Shown: positions 45,029 to 52,721 of the stretch, in pieces
How positions within the stretch are numbered: position 1 is the stretch's first letter
How the letters are laid out: each line of letters begins with the position of its first letter
From: JBBARC01 sp040400005
GTDB taxonomy: Bacteria > Pseudomonadota > Alphaproteobacteria > Acetobacterales > Acetobacteraceae
Direction of reading: 5' to 3'
Length of the DNA: 64,000 nucleotides
Assembly (NCBI GenBank): GCA_040400005.1
Contig: JBBARC010000002.1
Span: forward strand, 66,244 to 130,243
The notes under the pieces: generated by a model
Told to the model about the DNA's origin: nothing
Databases searched by the model: none
The model's input: the letters and a program-made list of their open reading frames with translations, nothing else
Position numbers and translations under genes: made by a program

Positions 45029-45913
45029 TCATTTGTTTGAATCTAACACTTTAGCAAACGCCCGGGCAAAACTGTGGGTGTCGCCGGGCCAGCGGGCCGA
45101 TACGTAATTGCCGTCAACCACAACAAACGCCGCCGTATCGTTTGACCAACTATCGCGGTTCAGCCCGCCGGTTTTCGCGCCGCGATTAGGGTCGTTAACC
45201 GCGACATCACAAAAATCGTCAGGCGATTGCAGCGCCCGGGTCACTTCTTGCTGCACCGACATAAACCCCGCCGCCTGGCCGGCGGTTTCGCTATACGTGC
45301 GGTAATAGCTGGGGTCCCAAAACCGCAACACCCGGCCGGCTTGCCAGCCGGCTTTTTCCAAAGCCCAGGTCAGCGCCGTGGTGCGCCTGCCGTACAGCAC
45401 CGATTTGCCGGTGACCGGGTTAATGCTACGCGCCGCCAGCAGCACACCATGGCAAATGGCCGCCACCGGCACATTGCCGGCAAACGCTGCCACCACCAAA
45501 CTTTGTAACGCCGGGCTGTCGATATACGCACGCATGCCACGCGCCCGGTGGCCGCCGGGTAACACCAAGCCATCAACGCCGGTAAGGCTACAGGCCGCCC
45601 AGGTGACCGGTGCGTGGTAACATCGATCGGCCAGCATAGCGGCGTAGGCCGCCCGTGCATCGGCGTTGGCGCGTAGTAACCGCCCTGCCCCAACCAGCCG
45701 GCGCAGGCCGGGAATAAACCCCCACAGATCCATTCCCTGACCAGTCACCATGATGTCATCGGCGGCGGCCGGCCGGCCATCGGGTGTGGCGAATCGCACA
45801 ATGTGGCCAAGGGCGGTGAGCACCTGCCAGGTAACCGCCGCCTCGGTGGGGTCAAAATCGCGGGCTGGCAGCAGCATGAGGATTTGGGGCAACGGGGCTC
45901 CGATGCGGGGCAT
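45029..45913 (-). CDS. DJ-1/PfpI family protein
   Basis: A 294-aa glutamine-amidotransferase-like (DJ-1/PfpI/ThiJ) protein. The nucleophile elbow Cys is in VAAICHGVLLAARS (about residue 165), with LTGVDGLVLPGGHRARGMRA before it. Members act as deglycases, chaperones, hydratases or proteases, and the exact role is not clear here. It is longer than DJ-1 (about 190 aa), with extra loops around residues 70-115. I start at ATG 45913; the frame continues upstream only because palindromic element F is open (it would add KVFCFFSSEKKTF). A few bases separate it from that element. Confidence 0.85.
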   Translation of the reverse strand: MPRIGAPLPQILMLLPARDFDPTEAAVTWQVLTALGHIVRFATPDGRPAAADDIMVTGQGMDLWGFIPGLRRLVGAGRLLRANADARAAYAAMLADRCYHAPVTWAACSLTGVDGLVLPGGHRARGMRAYIDSPALQSLVVAAFAGNVPVAAICHGVLLAARSINPVTGKSVLYGRRTTALTWALEKAGWQAGRVLRFWDPSYYRTYSETAGQAAGFMSVQQEVTRALQSPDDFCDVAVNDPNRGAKTGGLNRDSWSNDTAAFVVVDGNYVSARWPGDTHSFARAFAKVLDSNK

Positions 45914-45923
45914 AAGGGAAGGA

Positions 45924-46057
45924 AAGGTCTTCTTTTCTGAAGAAAAGAAGCAAAAGACTTTCACTATGCTGGGCCTGGGGCAACGCTGCCACCGAGATCT
46001 CCAAACCAGCGTATTAAAAGTCTTTTTGCTTCTTTTTCTTCAGAAAAAGAAGACCTT
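45924..46057. repeat. Nested palindromic element, copy F (best-preserved)
   Basis: Begins AAGGTCTTCTTTTCTGAAG and ends CAGAAAAAGAAGACCTT: the outer ends are exact inverted repeats. The 43-base core begins GCTGGGCCTGGGGCAACGCT in the forward orientation and ends ACCAGC. It lies 5 bases after the stop of the minus-strand gene 46063-46530 and just before the DJ-1 start. Confidence 0.92.
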
Positions 46058-46062
46058 AATTC

Positions 46063-46530
46063 TTAATCCTGATCCAACCCCCACTCAAGTTTCTCAGCCT
46101 CCAGCTCTGCGGTCAGCTTGGCCATAGCGGCCGCAGCACGCCATTCGCTGACGCCGGTCAGCAACACCGGCAGCATTTCGCACAACGCCCAGCCGCAGGC
46201 GCCGGCGAGCCAGGCGGTGGCGAGCACCGCGGGGTCGGTCAGGCAATCCAGGCTGGCGGCAATCGAATTACCGCCCTGCACCACGCGCCAAACCGGGGCT
46301 GCGGTAAAGGTGACCCCCATTAGGGTTACTGCGCGGGTGATTGGTTTTGCCGGGTTGCGTTCGCTGACCGCCGCGATCAGGGCGGGGGCGAGCAGAATGG
46401 CGGCCAGCAGCGTGGCGGCGGTTGCAAAGGTTAGCGCGGCGCCGCACAGCATACCGTGCAGCCAAGCATGCGACCCGCGCGGTTTGGCGAGTTTGCTAAC
46501 ATCTGTTATGCTAACGCGGGCTTTAGCCAA
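46063..46530 (-). CDS. Hypothetical membrane protein, partner of the pseudokinase
   Basis: A 155-aa protein with three or so hydrophobic segments (ATLLAAILLAPALIAAV near residues 40-60; AVLATAWLAGACGWAL near 105-120) and a charged C-terminal helix (LTAELEAEKLEWGLDQD). No known family. It begins at TTG 46530 inside the last codons of the pseudokinase gene (8-bp overlap), so the two are co-translated. The TTG start is chosen because the overlap requires it; an internal ATG exists only later. Confidence 0.65.
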   Translation of the reverse strand: MAKARVSITDVSKLAKPRGSHAWLHGMLCGAALTFATAATLLAAILLAPALIAAVSERNPAKPITRAVTLMGVTFTAAPVWRVVQGGNSIAASLDCLTDPAVLATAWLAGACGWALCEMLPVLLTGVSEWRAAAAMAKLTAELEAEKLEWGLDQD

Positions 46531-48532
46531 GGGCTAGGCGCAGCCCGGCGGCGCAGGCGGCGATAAGGCCGATACTGGCAGCAAGGTCGTGGCCAAGTTT
46601 TAGGTTGGCCGTTTTGCGCCGCGGCGCGCCGGCGGCGATATCGGCCAATAGGGTTGCCAGAAGCTTGGCGCGGTTGGCGGCGTCGGTGGCGGCGGTGCGG
46701 TCGGCATCGCGCTCGGCCGGATTATCCAGCACGGCCAGCATGGGAGCGATACCACCAGCCTGGGCCAGGATCACCAGCTGGGCCTGGGCCGCTTCGCGCT
46801 GGCTGCGGCTTTGCCAATGCGCGAGCGACGCCCCCGATGCCGCCAGCAACCAAGCAGCAAGCCCGGGCAGCGGTTGCGGGTGCAGCCGCACCTGCAGGCG
46901 GGCGAACAGGCGCAGAATGGCCAGTTGGTCAGCAGTGGTGGTGAGGCCGGCGATACTGGCGGCATCGTTTTGCATGGCGCCATCGCCGTGGGCGGCAATA
47001 AAACAGGCAATGCTGGGATCTATTGGCGGGTGCTTGCGATCGGCGCTGGCACTGGCCTGTTCAAGGGCTGCGAGCAGATCGGCGAGCTTGGTCGGCAGCC
47101 GCCCGCCCAGTAGCGGCGAGGCGCAGGGCAGCCCAGGGTTAAGCACACACACCAGCCGCGCAATGCCGCCGGCGATACCGCGCAGTAACAGCAAGGTGCG
47201 CCATTCGCGGGCTTCCGCCACAATGGTGCGGCGCGCCCGTGGCAGGCAGGCGGCGTAACTGGCGATAACATCATGGGCGATGATTTCCGCAATCGCATCG
47301 GCGCCAAGGCCAGCGCCCGTGCCCTGCCCGGCGCCACTGGCTAGCGCCGGGCCCAGCCCGTTGGGAAACACTGCGATGCCACGCCACACCAGGGGGGCTA
47401 GGGGGTCGAGCACGGCGATGGCGCGCATCACTGCCAGGGGGCCTGCGAAACCGTCATCATCGGTATCCAATGTGCGGGCGTGCACGCAATCTTCCAGTTT
47501 TAGCGCAAGCTGACTATCGCCCAAGCCGCGGCGGATCCAGTTATCAATTTGGCCCGAGCGCAACGCGGCGGTGGCGGCATCTGGGGTGCTAGCCATGGCA
47601 TAGGCCAAATCGCGAGCCGACCACGCCATGCTGCCGGCGAGATCGATCGGGCGTTGCGCGCGGCGCGGCGGACGGGCGGCCAGGCGGCGAATGCGGGCGG
47701 TTTCAGGGGTTAATAGGGCCGCCGGTGTTGGCCGATGGTCGGGGACTTCCGCCAGCATCGCGCGCAGTAAATCGGCCAGCATCGGCGGTAGAACCGTGCC
47801 GGCAGTGAGCGCTTCATAGCAGCCGAGTTCGATTTTGCGGCGGATGATTTCGCGCTCATCAATGCCGGCCAGCGGCACAACGCCGCGGTGTAGCGTCAGC
47901 AAGGTTACCCCCAGCGCATAAACGTCATCGGCGATCAGCCCAGGGCCGCGCGCCGTGGGGTGGCACCAGGCGACGTAGGGCGGTTCAAACACCGCCCCTT
48001 GATGGCTGGCCGGCGGTGCCGCAAAGCCCGGGCCAAGCATCACCGGGGTGTTGCGCCCGGCCGTAAACAGATTATCCGGCCGCACTGCGCGGTGGGTAAG
48101 GTGCAACGCCGCCAGTTGATCGAGGGCTGCCGCCACCGGCAGCAAAACAGTTTGGATAAGCTCCGCCTCGGGCATGGGGCGGGTGAGATCAGCAAGCGAG
48201 CTGGCCGGCAGGCCGGGGAAAATAACGAACAGCGCCATAGCACCAGTGGCCGGGTCGCGGCCGGTGCCAAAATCAACCGGCAGCACAGTATTGACCGCCT
48301 GCGCGGCCGGCGGCAGCGCCAGATAGCCGGCCTGCGGCGGTGCGGTTTGCGCACAGGGCAGTGCCAACAATCGCCGCGCGGGATCACGGCGGTCCTGTGC
48401 CACATACGCGCGCACACCATTAATGCGCGGCGCCAAAGCCGCAGGATCAAGAGCGTAGTAAAGGGCAACCAGGGGCGCGGACTCGGCCATCGCGCCAGCA
48501 TGGTGCCGCCATGGTTGAGGAACGGTAAGCAT
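46523..48532 (-). CDS. Predicted pseudokinase (degenerate protein kinase fold) with C-terminal membrane anchor
   Basis: A 669-aa protein. The C-lobe of a Ser/Thr kinase is recognisable: LAALHLTHRAVRPDNLF in place of HRDxKPxN (catalytic Asp replaced by Ala, about residue 150), VMLGPGFAAPP where DFG should be (no Asp), EPPYVAWCHP for the APE region, ADDVYALGVTLLTLHRG (helix F, about 200) and VPDHRPTPAALL. I find no VAIK-type Lys. It should therefore not be an active kinase. Residues 300-640 are helical and unassigned; the end (LGHDLAASIGLIAACAAG) may be a membrane helix. ATG 48532 is my choice (AGGG upstream); 48490 is possible. Confidence 0.75.
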   Translation of the reverse strand: MLTVPQPWRHHAGAMAESAPLVALYYALDPAALAPRINGVRAYVAQDRRDPARRLLALPCAQTAPPQAGYLALPPAAQAVNTVLPVDFGTGRDPATGAMALFVIFPGLPASSLADLTRPMPEAELIQTVLLPVAAALDQLAALHLTHRAVRPDNLFTAGRNTPVMLGPGFAAPPASHQGAVFEPPYVAWCHPTARGPGLIADDVYALGVTLLTLHRGVVPLAGIDEREIIRRKIELGCYEALTAGTVLPPMLADLLRAMLAEVPDHRPTPAALLTPETARIRRLAARPPRRAQRPIDLAGSMAWSARDLAYAMASTPDAATAALRSGQIDNWIRRGLGDSQLALKLEDCVHARTLDTDDDGFAGPLAVMRAIAVLDPLAPLVWRGIAVFPNGLGPALASGAGQGTGAGLGADAIAEIIAHDVIASYAACLPRARRTIVAEAREWRTLLLLRGIAGGIARLVCVLNPGLPCASPLLGGRLPTKLADLLAALEQASASADRKHPPIDPSIACFIAAHGDGAMQNDAASIAGLTTTADQLAILRLFARLQVRLHPQPLPGLAAWLLAASGASLAHWQSRSQREAAQAQLVILAQAGGIAPMLAVLDNPAERDADRTAATDAANRAKLLATLLADIAAGAPRRKTANLKLGHDLAASIGLIAACAAGLRLALG

Positions 48533-48663
48533 CTGCCCTGTTCGTGACGAAAAAGAACGCGGCCCACCGGCGCAACGCTCCCCCCCGCCGCATGGCTTTG
48601 CGCAGGGGGCCATTTTGCACCATATGTCGCGCCATAACGGCGAAATAGACGGATTTTTGTGCA

Positions 48664-50052
48664 ATGCCCGCACCGCAAGACTGGACCCCAACAACCTGGC
48701 GCGACCGGCCCATTCGCCAGGTGCCGGCCTACCCTGATGCGCAGGCCCTGGCAGCAACCGAAGCGCGCTTAGCGGGCTACCCGCCCCTGGTGTTTGCCGG
48801 TGAAGCACGGCGCCTAAAAGCCGCCCTGGCCCTGGCCGCCGATGGCCGCGCCTTCGTGCTGCAAGGTGGTGATTGCGCCGAGAGCTTTTCCGAATTCACC
48901 GCTAATACAGTGCGCGATACCTTTCGCGTGCTGCTGCAAATGGCCGTGGTACTCACCTTTGGCGCAACCGTGCCAGTGGTCAAAATTGGCCGCATGGCGG
49001 GGCAGTTTGCCAAACCAAGATCATCGGATAGTGAAACGGTCGATGGCGTCACCCTGCCCAGCTACCGCGGTGATATTATCAACGGCCCAGGTTTTGACAG
49101 CGTATCCCGCGTGCCCGACCCGCACCGCATGGAGCAAGCCTATTTTCAATCGGCCGGCAGGCTAAACCTGCTGCGCGCGTTTGCATCGGGCGGGTATGCC
49201 GATTTGCACCAGGTGCACCGCTGGAACTTGGATTTTGTCGAACGTTCACCACTCGCCGCGCGCTACCGCGATTTGGCCACCCGCATTGACGAAACCCTGG
49301 GCTTTATGGCCGCCTGCGGTATCACCAGCGATAACACACCGCATATCCGCGAAACCGAGTTTTACACCAGCCACGAGGCGTTGCTGCTGCCGTATGAACA
49401 ATCACTAACCAGGGTGGATAGCACATCCGGCGATTGGTATGCGTGTTCTGCGCATTTTTTGTGGATCGGTGATCGCACGCGCCAGGTTGATGGCGCGCAT
49501 GTCGAATTTTTGCGCGGCGTAAAAAACCCGATCGGCCTAAAAGTTGGTCCTAGCACAAGCATAGATGATTTGCTGCGCTTGATTGAGATTTTGGACCCGC
49601 AGAACGAAGCCGGCCGGCTAACCCTGATCAGCCGCATGGGCGCCGATAAAGTGGCCAGCCATTTGCCCAATTTGCTACGCGCCGTGCGCCGCGAAGGCCG
49701 CCACGTGACCTGGCTATCCGACCCCATGCACGGCAACACCATCTCCACCGCCAACAACACCAAAACCCGCAGCTTTGATGCAATCCTTGCCGAAATGCGC
49801 GGATTTTTCGACGTGTTTGCTGCCGAAGGGGCACGCCCAGGCGGCGTGCACGTGGAAATGACCGGCCAGCCAGTCACCGAATGCGTCGGCGGTGCGCACA
49901 AACTCACCGAACACGATCTGGCCGCACGCTACGAAACGTTCTGCGACCCGCGGTTGAACGCGGAGCAATCGCTCGAGCTGGCGTTTTTGGTCGCCGAGGA
50001 ATTAAAAGCGCGCAGGCTCGGGGCGGCGGCTGAGGCTTTGGCTGCGGATTAA
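48664..50052 (+). CDS. Class II 3-deoxy-7-phosphoheptulonate (DAHP) synthase
   Basis: A 462-aa enzyme for the first step of the shikimate pathway: phosphoenolpyruvate plus erythrose 4-phosphate give DAHP. Class II features are LQGGDCAESFSEF (metal-binding Cys), RMAGQFAKPRSSD, ADLHQVHRWNLDFV, FYTSHEALLLPYEQ, GLKVGPSTSIDDLL and WLSDPMHGNTISTANNTKTR. Length and motifs match the plant/actinobacterial/alphaproteobacterial type, unrelated in sequence to AroFGH of E. coli. ATG 48664; divergent from the pseudokinase with a 131-bp gap. EC 2.5.1.54. Confidence 0.96.
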   Translation: MPAPQDWTPTTWRDRPIRQVPAYPDAQALAATEARLAGYPPLVFAGEARRLKAALALAADGRAFVLQGGDCAESFSEFTANTVRDTFRVLLQMAVVLTFGATVPVVKIGRMAGQFAKPRSSDSETVDGVTLPSYRGDIINGPGFDSVSRVPDPHRMEQAYFQSAGRLNLLRAFASGGYADLHQVHRWNLDFVERSPLAARYRDLATRIDETLGFMAACGITSDNTPHIRETEFYTSHEALLLPYEQSLTRVDSTSGDWYACSAHFLWIGDRTRQVDGAHVEFLRGVKNPIGLKVGPSTSIDDLLRLIEILDPQNEAGRLTLISRMGADKVASHLPNLLRAVRREGRHVTWLSDPMHGNTISTANNTKTRSFDAILAEMRGFFDVFAAEGARPGGVHVEMTGQPVTECVGGAHKLTEHDLAARYETFCDPRLNAEQSLELAFLVAEELKARRLGAAAEALAAD

Positions 50053-50088
50053 GGTTTAAGGCTAAGGCTTAAGAAAGTTAAGGCTGGT

Positions 50089-50124
50089 GGGGCGAAGCCG
50101 CCCCCCCAGACCCCCGGCGTTTTT
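50089..50124 (+). terminator. Possible terminator of DAHP synthase
   Basis: GGGGCG/CGCCCC stem (50089-50104) with an AAGC loop, a C-rich stretch and then six T at 50119-50124. The T-run is not immediately adjacent to the stem, so efficiency is uncertain. Confidence 0.5.
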
Positions 50125-50165
50125 TGGCGTTTGTGGCTGGCGTTCTGCCTTTGGTGAGTAGTTCT

Positions 50166-50357
50166 TTATGTTCCGGCTCGGTCCAGCCGCTCTAAGTCTT
50201 CAACACTCGCTTGCTCATCGCGGAGCGTCCACCAGCCTTTAGTGACCACTTGCATGGGGGGCGGGGCTGGCACTTGCTGGTTGGTCGTGTTTCCCTGCCG
50301 GGTCAGGCCGCGGCTGTGCTGGGGGCTGGACGGCTGCGATGGTTTGGCCTGCGGCAT
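50166..50357 (-). CDS. Small hypothetical protein, 63 aa
   Basis: ATG 50357 with AAAGGAT 8 bases upstream supports translation. The N-terminal half is Gln/Ser/Pro-rich (disordered), and the C-terminal half reads MQVVTKGWWTLRDEQASVED with LERLDRAGT. No family recognised. It is downstream of the antitoxin fragment on the same strand, where a GNAT toxin would be expected, but it is not a GNAT. Confidence 0.5.
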   Translation of the reverse strand: MPQAKPSQPSSPQHSRGLTRQGNTTNQQVPAPPPMQVVTKGWWTLRDEQASVEDLERLDRAGT

Positions 50358-50484
50358 GGCCGGTATCCTTTTCCACGTGGGTAGATACATAGTGTACGTA
50401 AATGGCCGCGTGCTTTCGCTACTGTGTAGAGAGATGAAATTCGCCGTTCGGTTCGAACCAGCGGTCATTCTCCAGCCTTCACGA

Positions 50485-50691
50485 TCATGCTTGTAATTCA
50501 AACACTGATGGTTCGCGCAGTAATTTTTGCAACCTGGGTGATGGGCACGGCGGCGCATTAAGGGCTGCCATGAACGCAGACCAGCTATCAGCATTTAAGG
50601 CAAAAATTTGGCGCGCGGCCAGGGCTTCATCGGCTTGTTCCGCCGCAGTTTGCAGCACGACCGGGCTGACCAATAGATGACGGTTCGGCAT
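50485..50691 (-). CDS. Truncated DUF1778 (TacA-type) antitoxin
   Basis: A 68-aa product. Residues 25-66 match the C-terminal half of DUF1778 antitoxins (LAARQIFALNADSWSAFMAA, then PRLQKLLREPSVFE), the part that binds the GNAT toxin. The N-terminal ribbon-helix-helix is missing or reduced to about 20 unrelated residues. ATG 50691 has GGAG 6 bases upstream, so it may still be translated. No GNAT-toxin gene is beside it. Confidence 0.6.
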   Translation of the reverse strand: MPNRHLLVSPVVLQTAAEQADEALAARQIFALNADSWSAFMAALNAPPCPSPRLQKLLREPSVFELQA

Positions 50692-50749
50692 ACTGGGCTC
50701 CGCTCTGAAGCCGCATGATAGCACCAGCCCCCAGCAACGTCATGACAAA

Positions 50750-51517
50750 TTAGGCCTTAGTGATGCGCAGGCCAGCATCGAGCAGCAGAATTTCACCAGT
50801 GGTCTTGCGGGCTTCCACCCCCAAAAACCAAGCCGCCGCGGCGACATCCTCCGGTGCAATAACATCGGCCAAGGCCGCCCGGGCGCCATAGCTGGCAACC
50901 GTCGCGGCATAGCGATCAGCCCCCAAGCCTTCGCGCAGCCACGGCGTATCAACCAAGCCAGGGGCAATGGCGTTAACCCGAATAGCCGGGCCAAGCGCGC
51001 GGGCCAAACCCACGGTAAGCGCATTAAGCGCGCCCTTAGACGCCATATAGGCCAGCGATGAACCAATCCCCATGCTGCCAGCAACCGACGAGATATTAAC
51101 AATGCCAGCACCAGGGTTTTGTTTCAGCATAGGCGTGAGCGCACGCACCATTTGGTAGGCGCCAATCACATTAACATCGTAAATGCTGTGAAAATCATCA
51201 GCGTTAACGGCATCCAAATTTTTAATGTCGACGAATTTTGTGGTGCCGGCATTGTTAATCAGCACATCAGCCCGGCCCCAGGTTTTTTTAACTGCCTGCG
51301 CCAAGCTCAGGCAATCGTCATTGCTGGCGACATTGCACTTGATGATTAGGGTTTCCCCACCCACAGCACGGCAGGCGCTCGCCACCGTTTCCGCAGGTTC
51401 AGCTTTACGCGAATAATTGATCACCACGCGCCAGCCCTTTTGCGCAAAGTACAAAGCGGTGGCGGCCCCTATGCCGGAGGAGGAACCGGTAATGACGCAG
51501 ACTTTGGGGTCTGACAT
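50750..51517 (-). CDS. SDR family oxidoreductase
   Basis: A 255-aa classical short-chain dehydrogenase. The glycine motif is CVITGSSSGIGAATALYF (residues 6-23), NSRK-type NADP-binding NYSRKAE follows, NNAGTTKF is the NAG motif, and the catalytic tetrad has Ser in NISSVAGS and Tyr/Lys in SSLAYMASKGAL. KTTGEILLLDAGLRI is the usual C-terminal end. A 3-oxoacyl-reductase-like role is possible. Start 51517 has GGAGG upstream. It lies 22 bp after the aminotransferase gene, probably in one operon. Confidence 0.93.
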   Translation of the reverse strand: MSDPKVCVITGSSSGIGAATALYFAQKGWRVVINYSRKAEPAETVASACRAVGGETLIIKCNVASNDDCLSLAQAVKKTWGRADVLINNAGTTKFVDIKNLDAVNADDFHSIYDVNVIGAYQMVRALTPMLKQNPGAGIVNISSVAGSMGIGSSLAYMASKGALNALTVGLARALGPAIRVNAIAPGLVDTPWLREGLGADRYAATVASYGARAALADVIAPEDVAAAAWFLGVEARKTTGEILLLDAGLRITKA

Positions 51518-51539
51518 GGCGTGTGCCTCCGGTGCAGGT

Positions 51540-52697
51540 TTAACGGGCAAAATTTTGCAATCGTTGGGCGGCGTCGATCAAATCTGCCGGCGGCCCGCAA
51601 TAGCTCATGCGGATAAACCGCTTGCCGTGCGCCGGATCAAAATCCACGCCAGGACACGCGGCAATGCCAACATCGCGCAGCATAGCGGCGCAAAAAGCGG
51701 CACTGTCCGTGGTGCGATCAGACACATCGGCAAACAGGTAAAAAGCGCCATCAGCACTGGCAAGATGAGCAAACCCAGCCGCCGGCAGATCGCGCAGCAA
51801 TTGGCCGCGCGATGTTGCATAAACGGCCACATTAGCCTGCAATTCATCATGGCAATCAAACGCCGCACACGCCGCCACCTGGGAAATATGCGGGGCGGAG
51901 ATAAAAAAATTGCCGGCCAGGCAATCAACCGGGCGGCATAAATCTTCCGGCAACACCATCCAGCCAATGCGCCAGCCGGTCATCGAAAAATATTTGGAAA
52001 AACTATTGATCACCACGGCACCTTCGCAATTAGCAGCGGTGCTGGCCGCCTTGCCGTAGGTTAGGCCATGGTAGATTTCGTCCGATATCAGGCGCACCCC
52101 GTTTTGCTGGCACCAGGCAGCGATTTCGGCAAATTCCGCAGCACTCAGCATGGTGCCGGCGGGGTTGCTTGGGCTTGCAATCAGCAGCCCGGCCGGCGGT
52201 GGATCGAGGGCCGCCAGCATGGCAACACTAGGCTGAAAGCGGCTTTGCGCATCGGTGGGCAGCAGTACCGGCACAAACCCCAGGGCACGCAAAATATTCA
52301 CGTATGGCGGGTAATAGGGGCACGCCAGCGCCACCCGATCGCCAGGGTCGAACGCCGCCAAAAACGCCAGCGGAAAGGCTGCCGAGGCGCCGGTGGTGAT
52401 CAAAATGCGATCGGGCGACACAGTTTGCCCATACCAATGCTGGTAATGGGCGGCGATCCGGTGGCGCAAATCGGCGTTGCCGCGGGCTTCGGTATAACCC
52501 AGCGCATGGCCATCGCTGAGCGCGCGAATAACCGCTTCACGCGCCCCCAACGGCGCGCCAGTGCCAGGCTGCCCGGCCTCCATATGAATGATTTTCGGCG
52601 CCCCCGGCGGCAGGCTTGCCGCGCGCGCGTTGGCGGCGGCAATCACGTCCATCACCATAAACGGTGGCGCGTTCGCGCCGCGGCCGATTTTCAGCAT
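51540..52697 (-). CDS. PLP-dependent aminotransferase, class I/II
   Basis: A 385-aa fold-type I aminotransferase. PLP-site features are TGASAAFPLAFLAAF, ASPSNPAGTMLS (Asn), LISDEIYHGLTYG (Asp, Tyr) and the Schiff-base Lys in INSFSKYFSMTGWRIGW (about residue 235); the C-terminal Arg is in KRFIRMSYCGP. It resembles aspartate/aromatic aminotransferases of the AspC-like I-beta/I-gamma group. The amino-acid substrate is not determinable. Starts 24 bp after the GGT-like gene. Confidence 0.93.
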   Translation of the reverse strand: MLKIGRGANAPPFMVMDVIAAANARAASLPPGAPKIIHMEAGQPGTGAPLGAREAVIRALSDGHALGYTEARGNADLRHRIAAHYQHWYGQTVSPDRILITTGASAAFPLAFLAAFDPGDRVALACPYYPPYVNILRALGFVPVLLPTDAQSRFQPSVAMLAALDPPPAGLLIASPSNPAGTMLSAAEFAEIAAWCQQNGVRLISDEIYHGLTYGKAASTAANCEGAVVINSFSKYFSMTGWRIGWMVLPEDLCRPVDCLAGNFFISAPHISQVAACAAFDCHDELQANVAVYATSRGQLLRDLPAAGFAHLASADGAFYLFADVSDRTTDSAAFCAAMLRDVGIAACPGVDFDPAHGKRFIRMSYCGPPADLIDAAQRLQNFAR

Positions 52698-52721
52698 GGC
52701 AAACCCAGCCCCCCGGGCGAT

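Noticed and set aside
48533..48808. N-terminal extension of the pseudokinase frame
   Set aside because: It overlaps the DAHP synthase start on the other strand and has no similarity to kinase N-lobes.
50441..50520. GGTTCGAACC motif resembling a tRNA T-arm
   Set aside because: No matching D-arm, anticodon arm or acceptor stem can be drawn around it on either strand.
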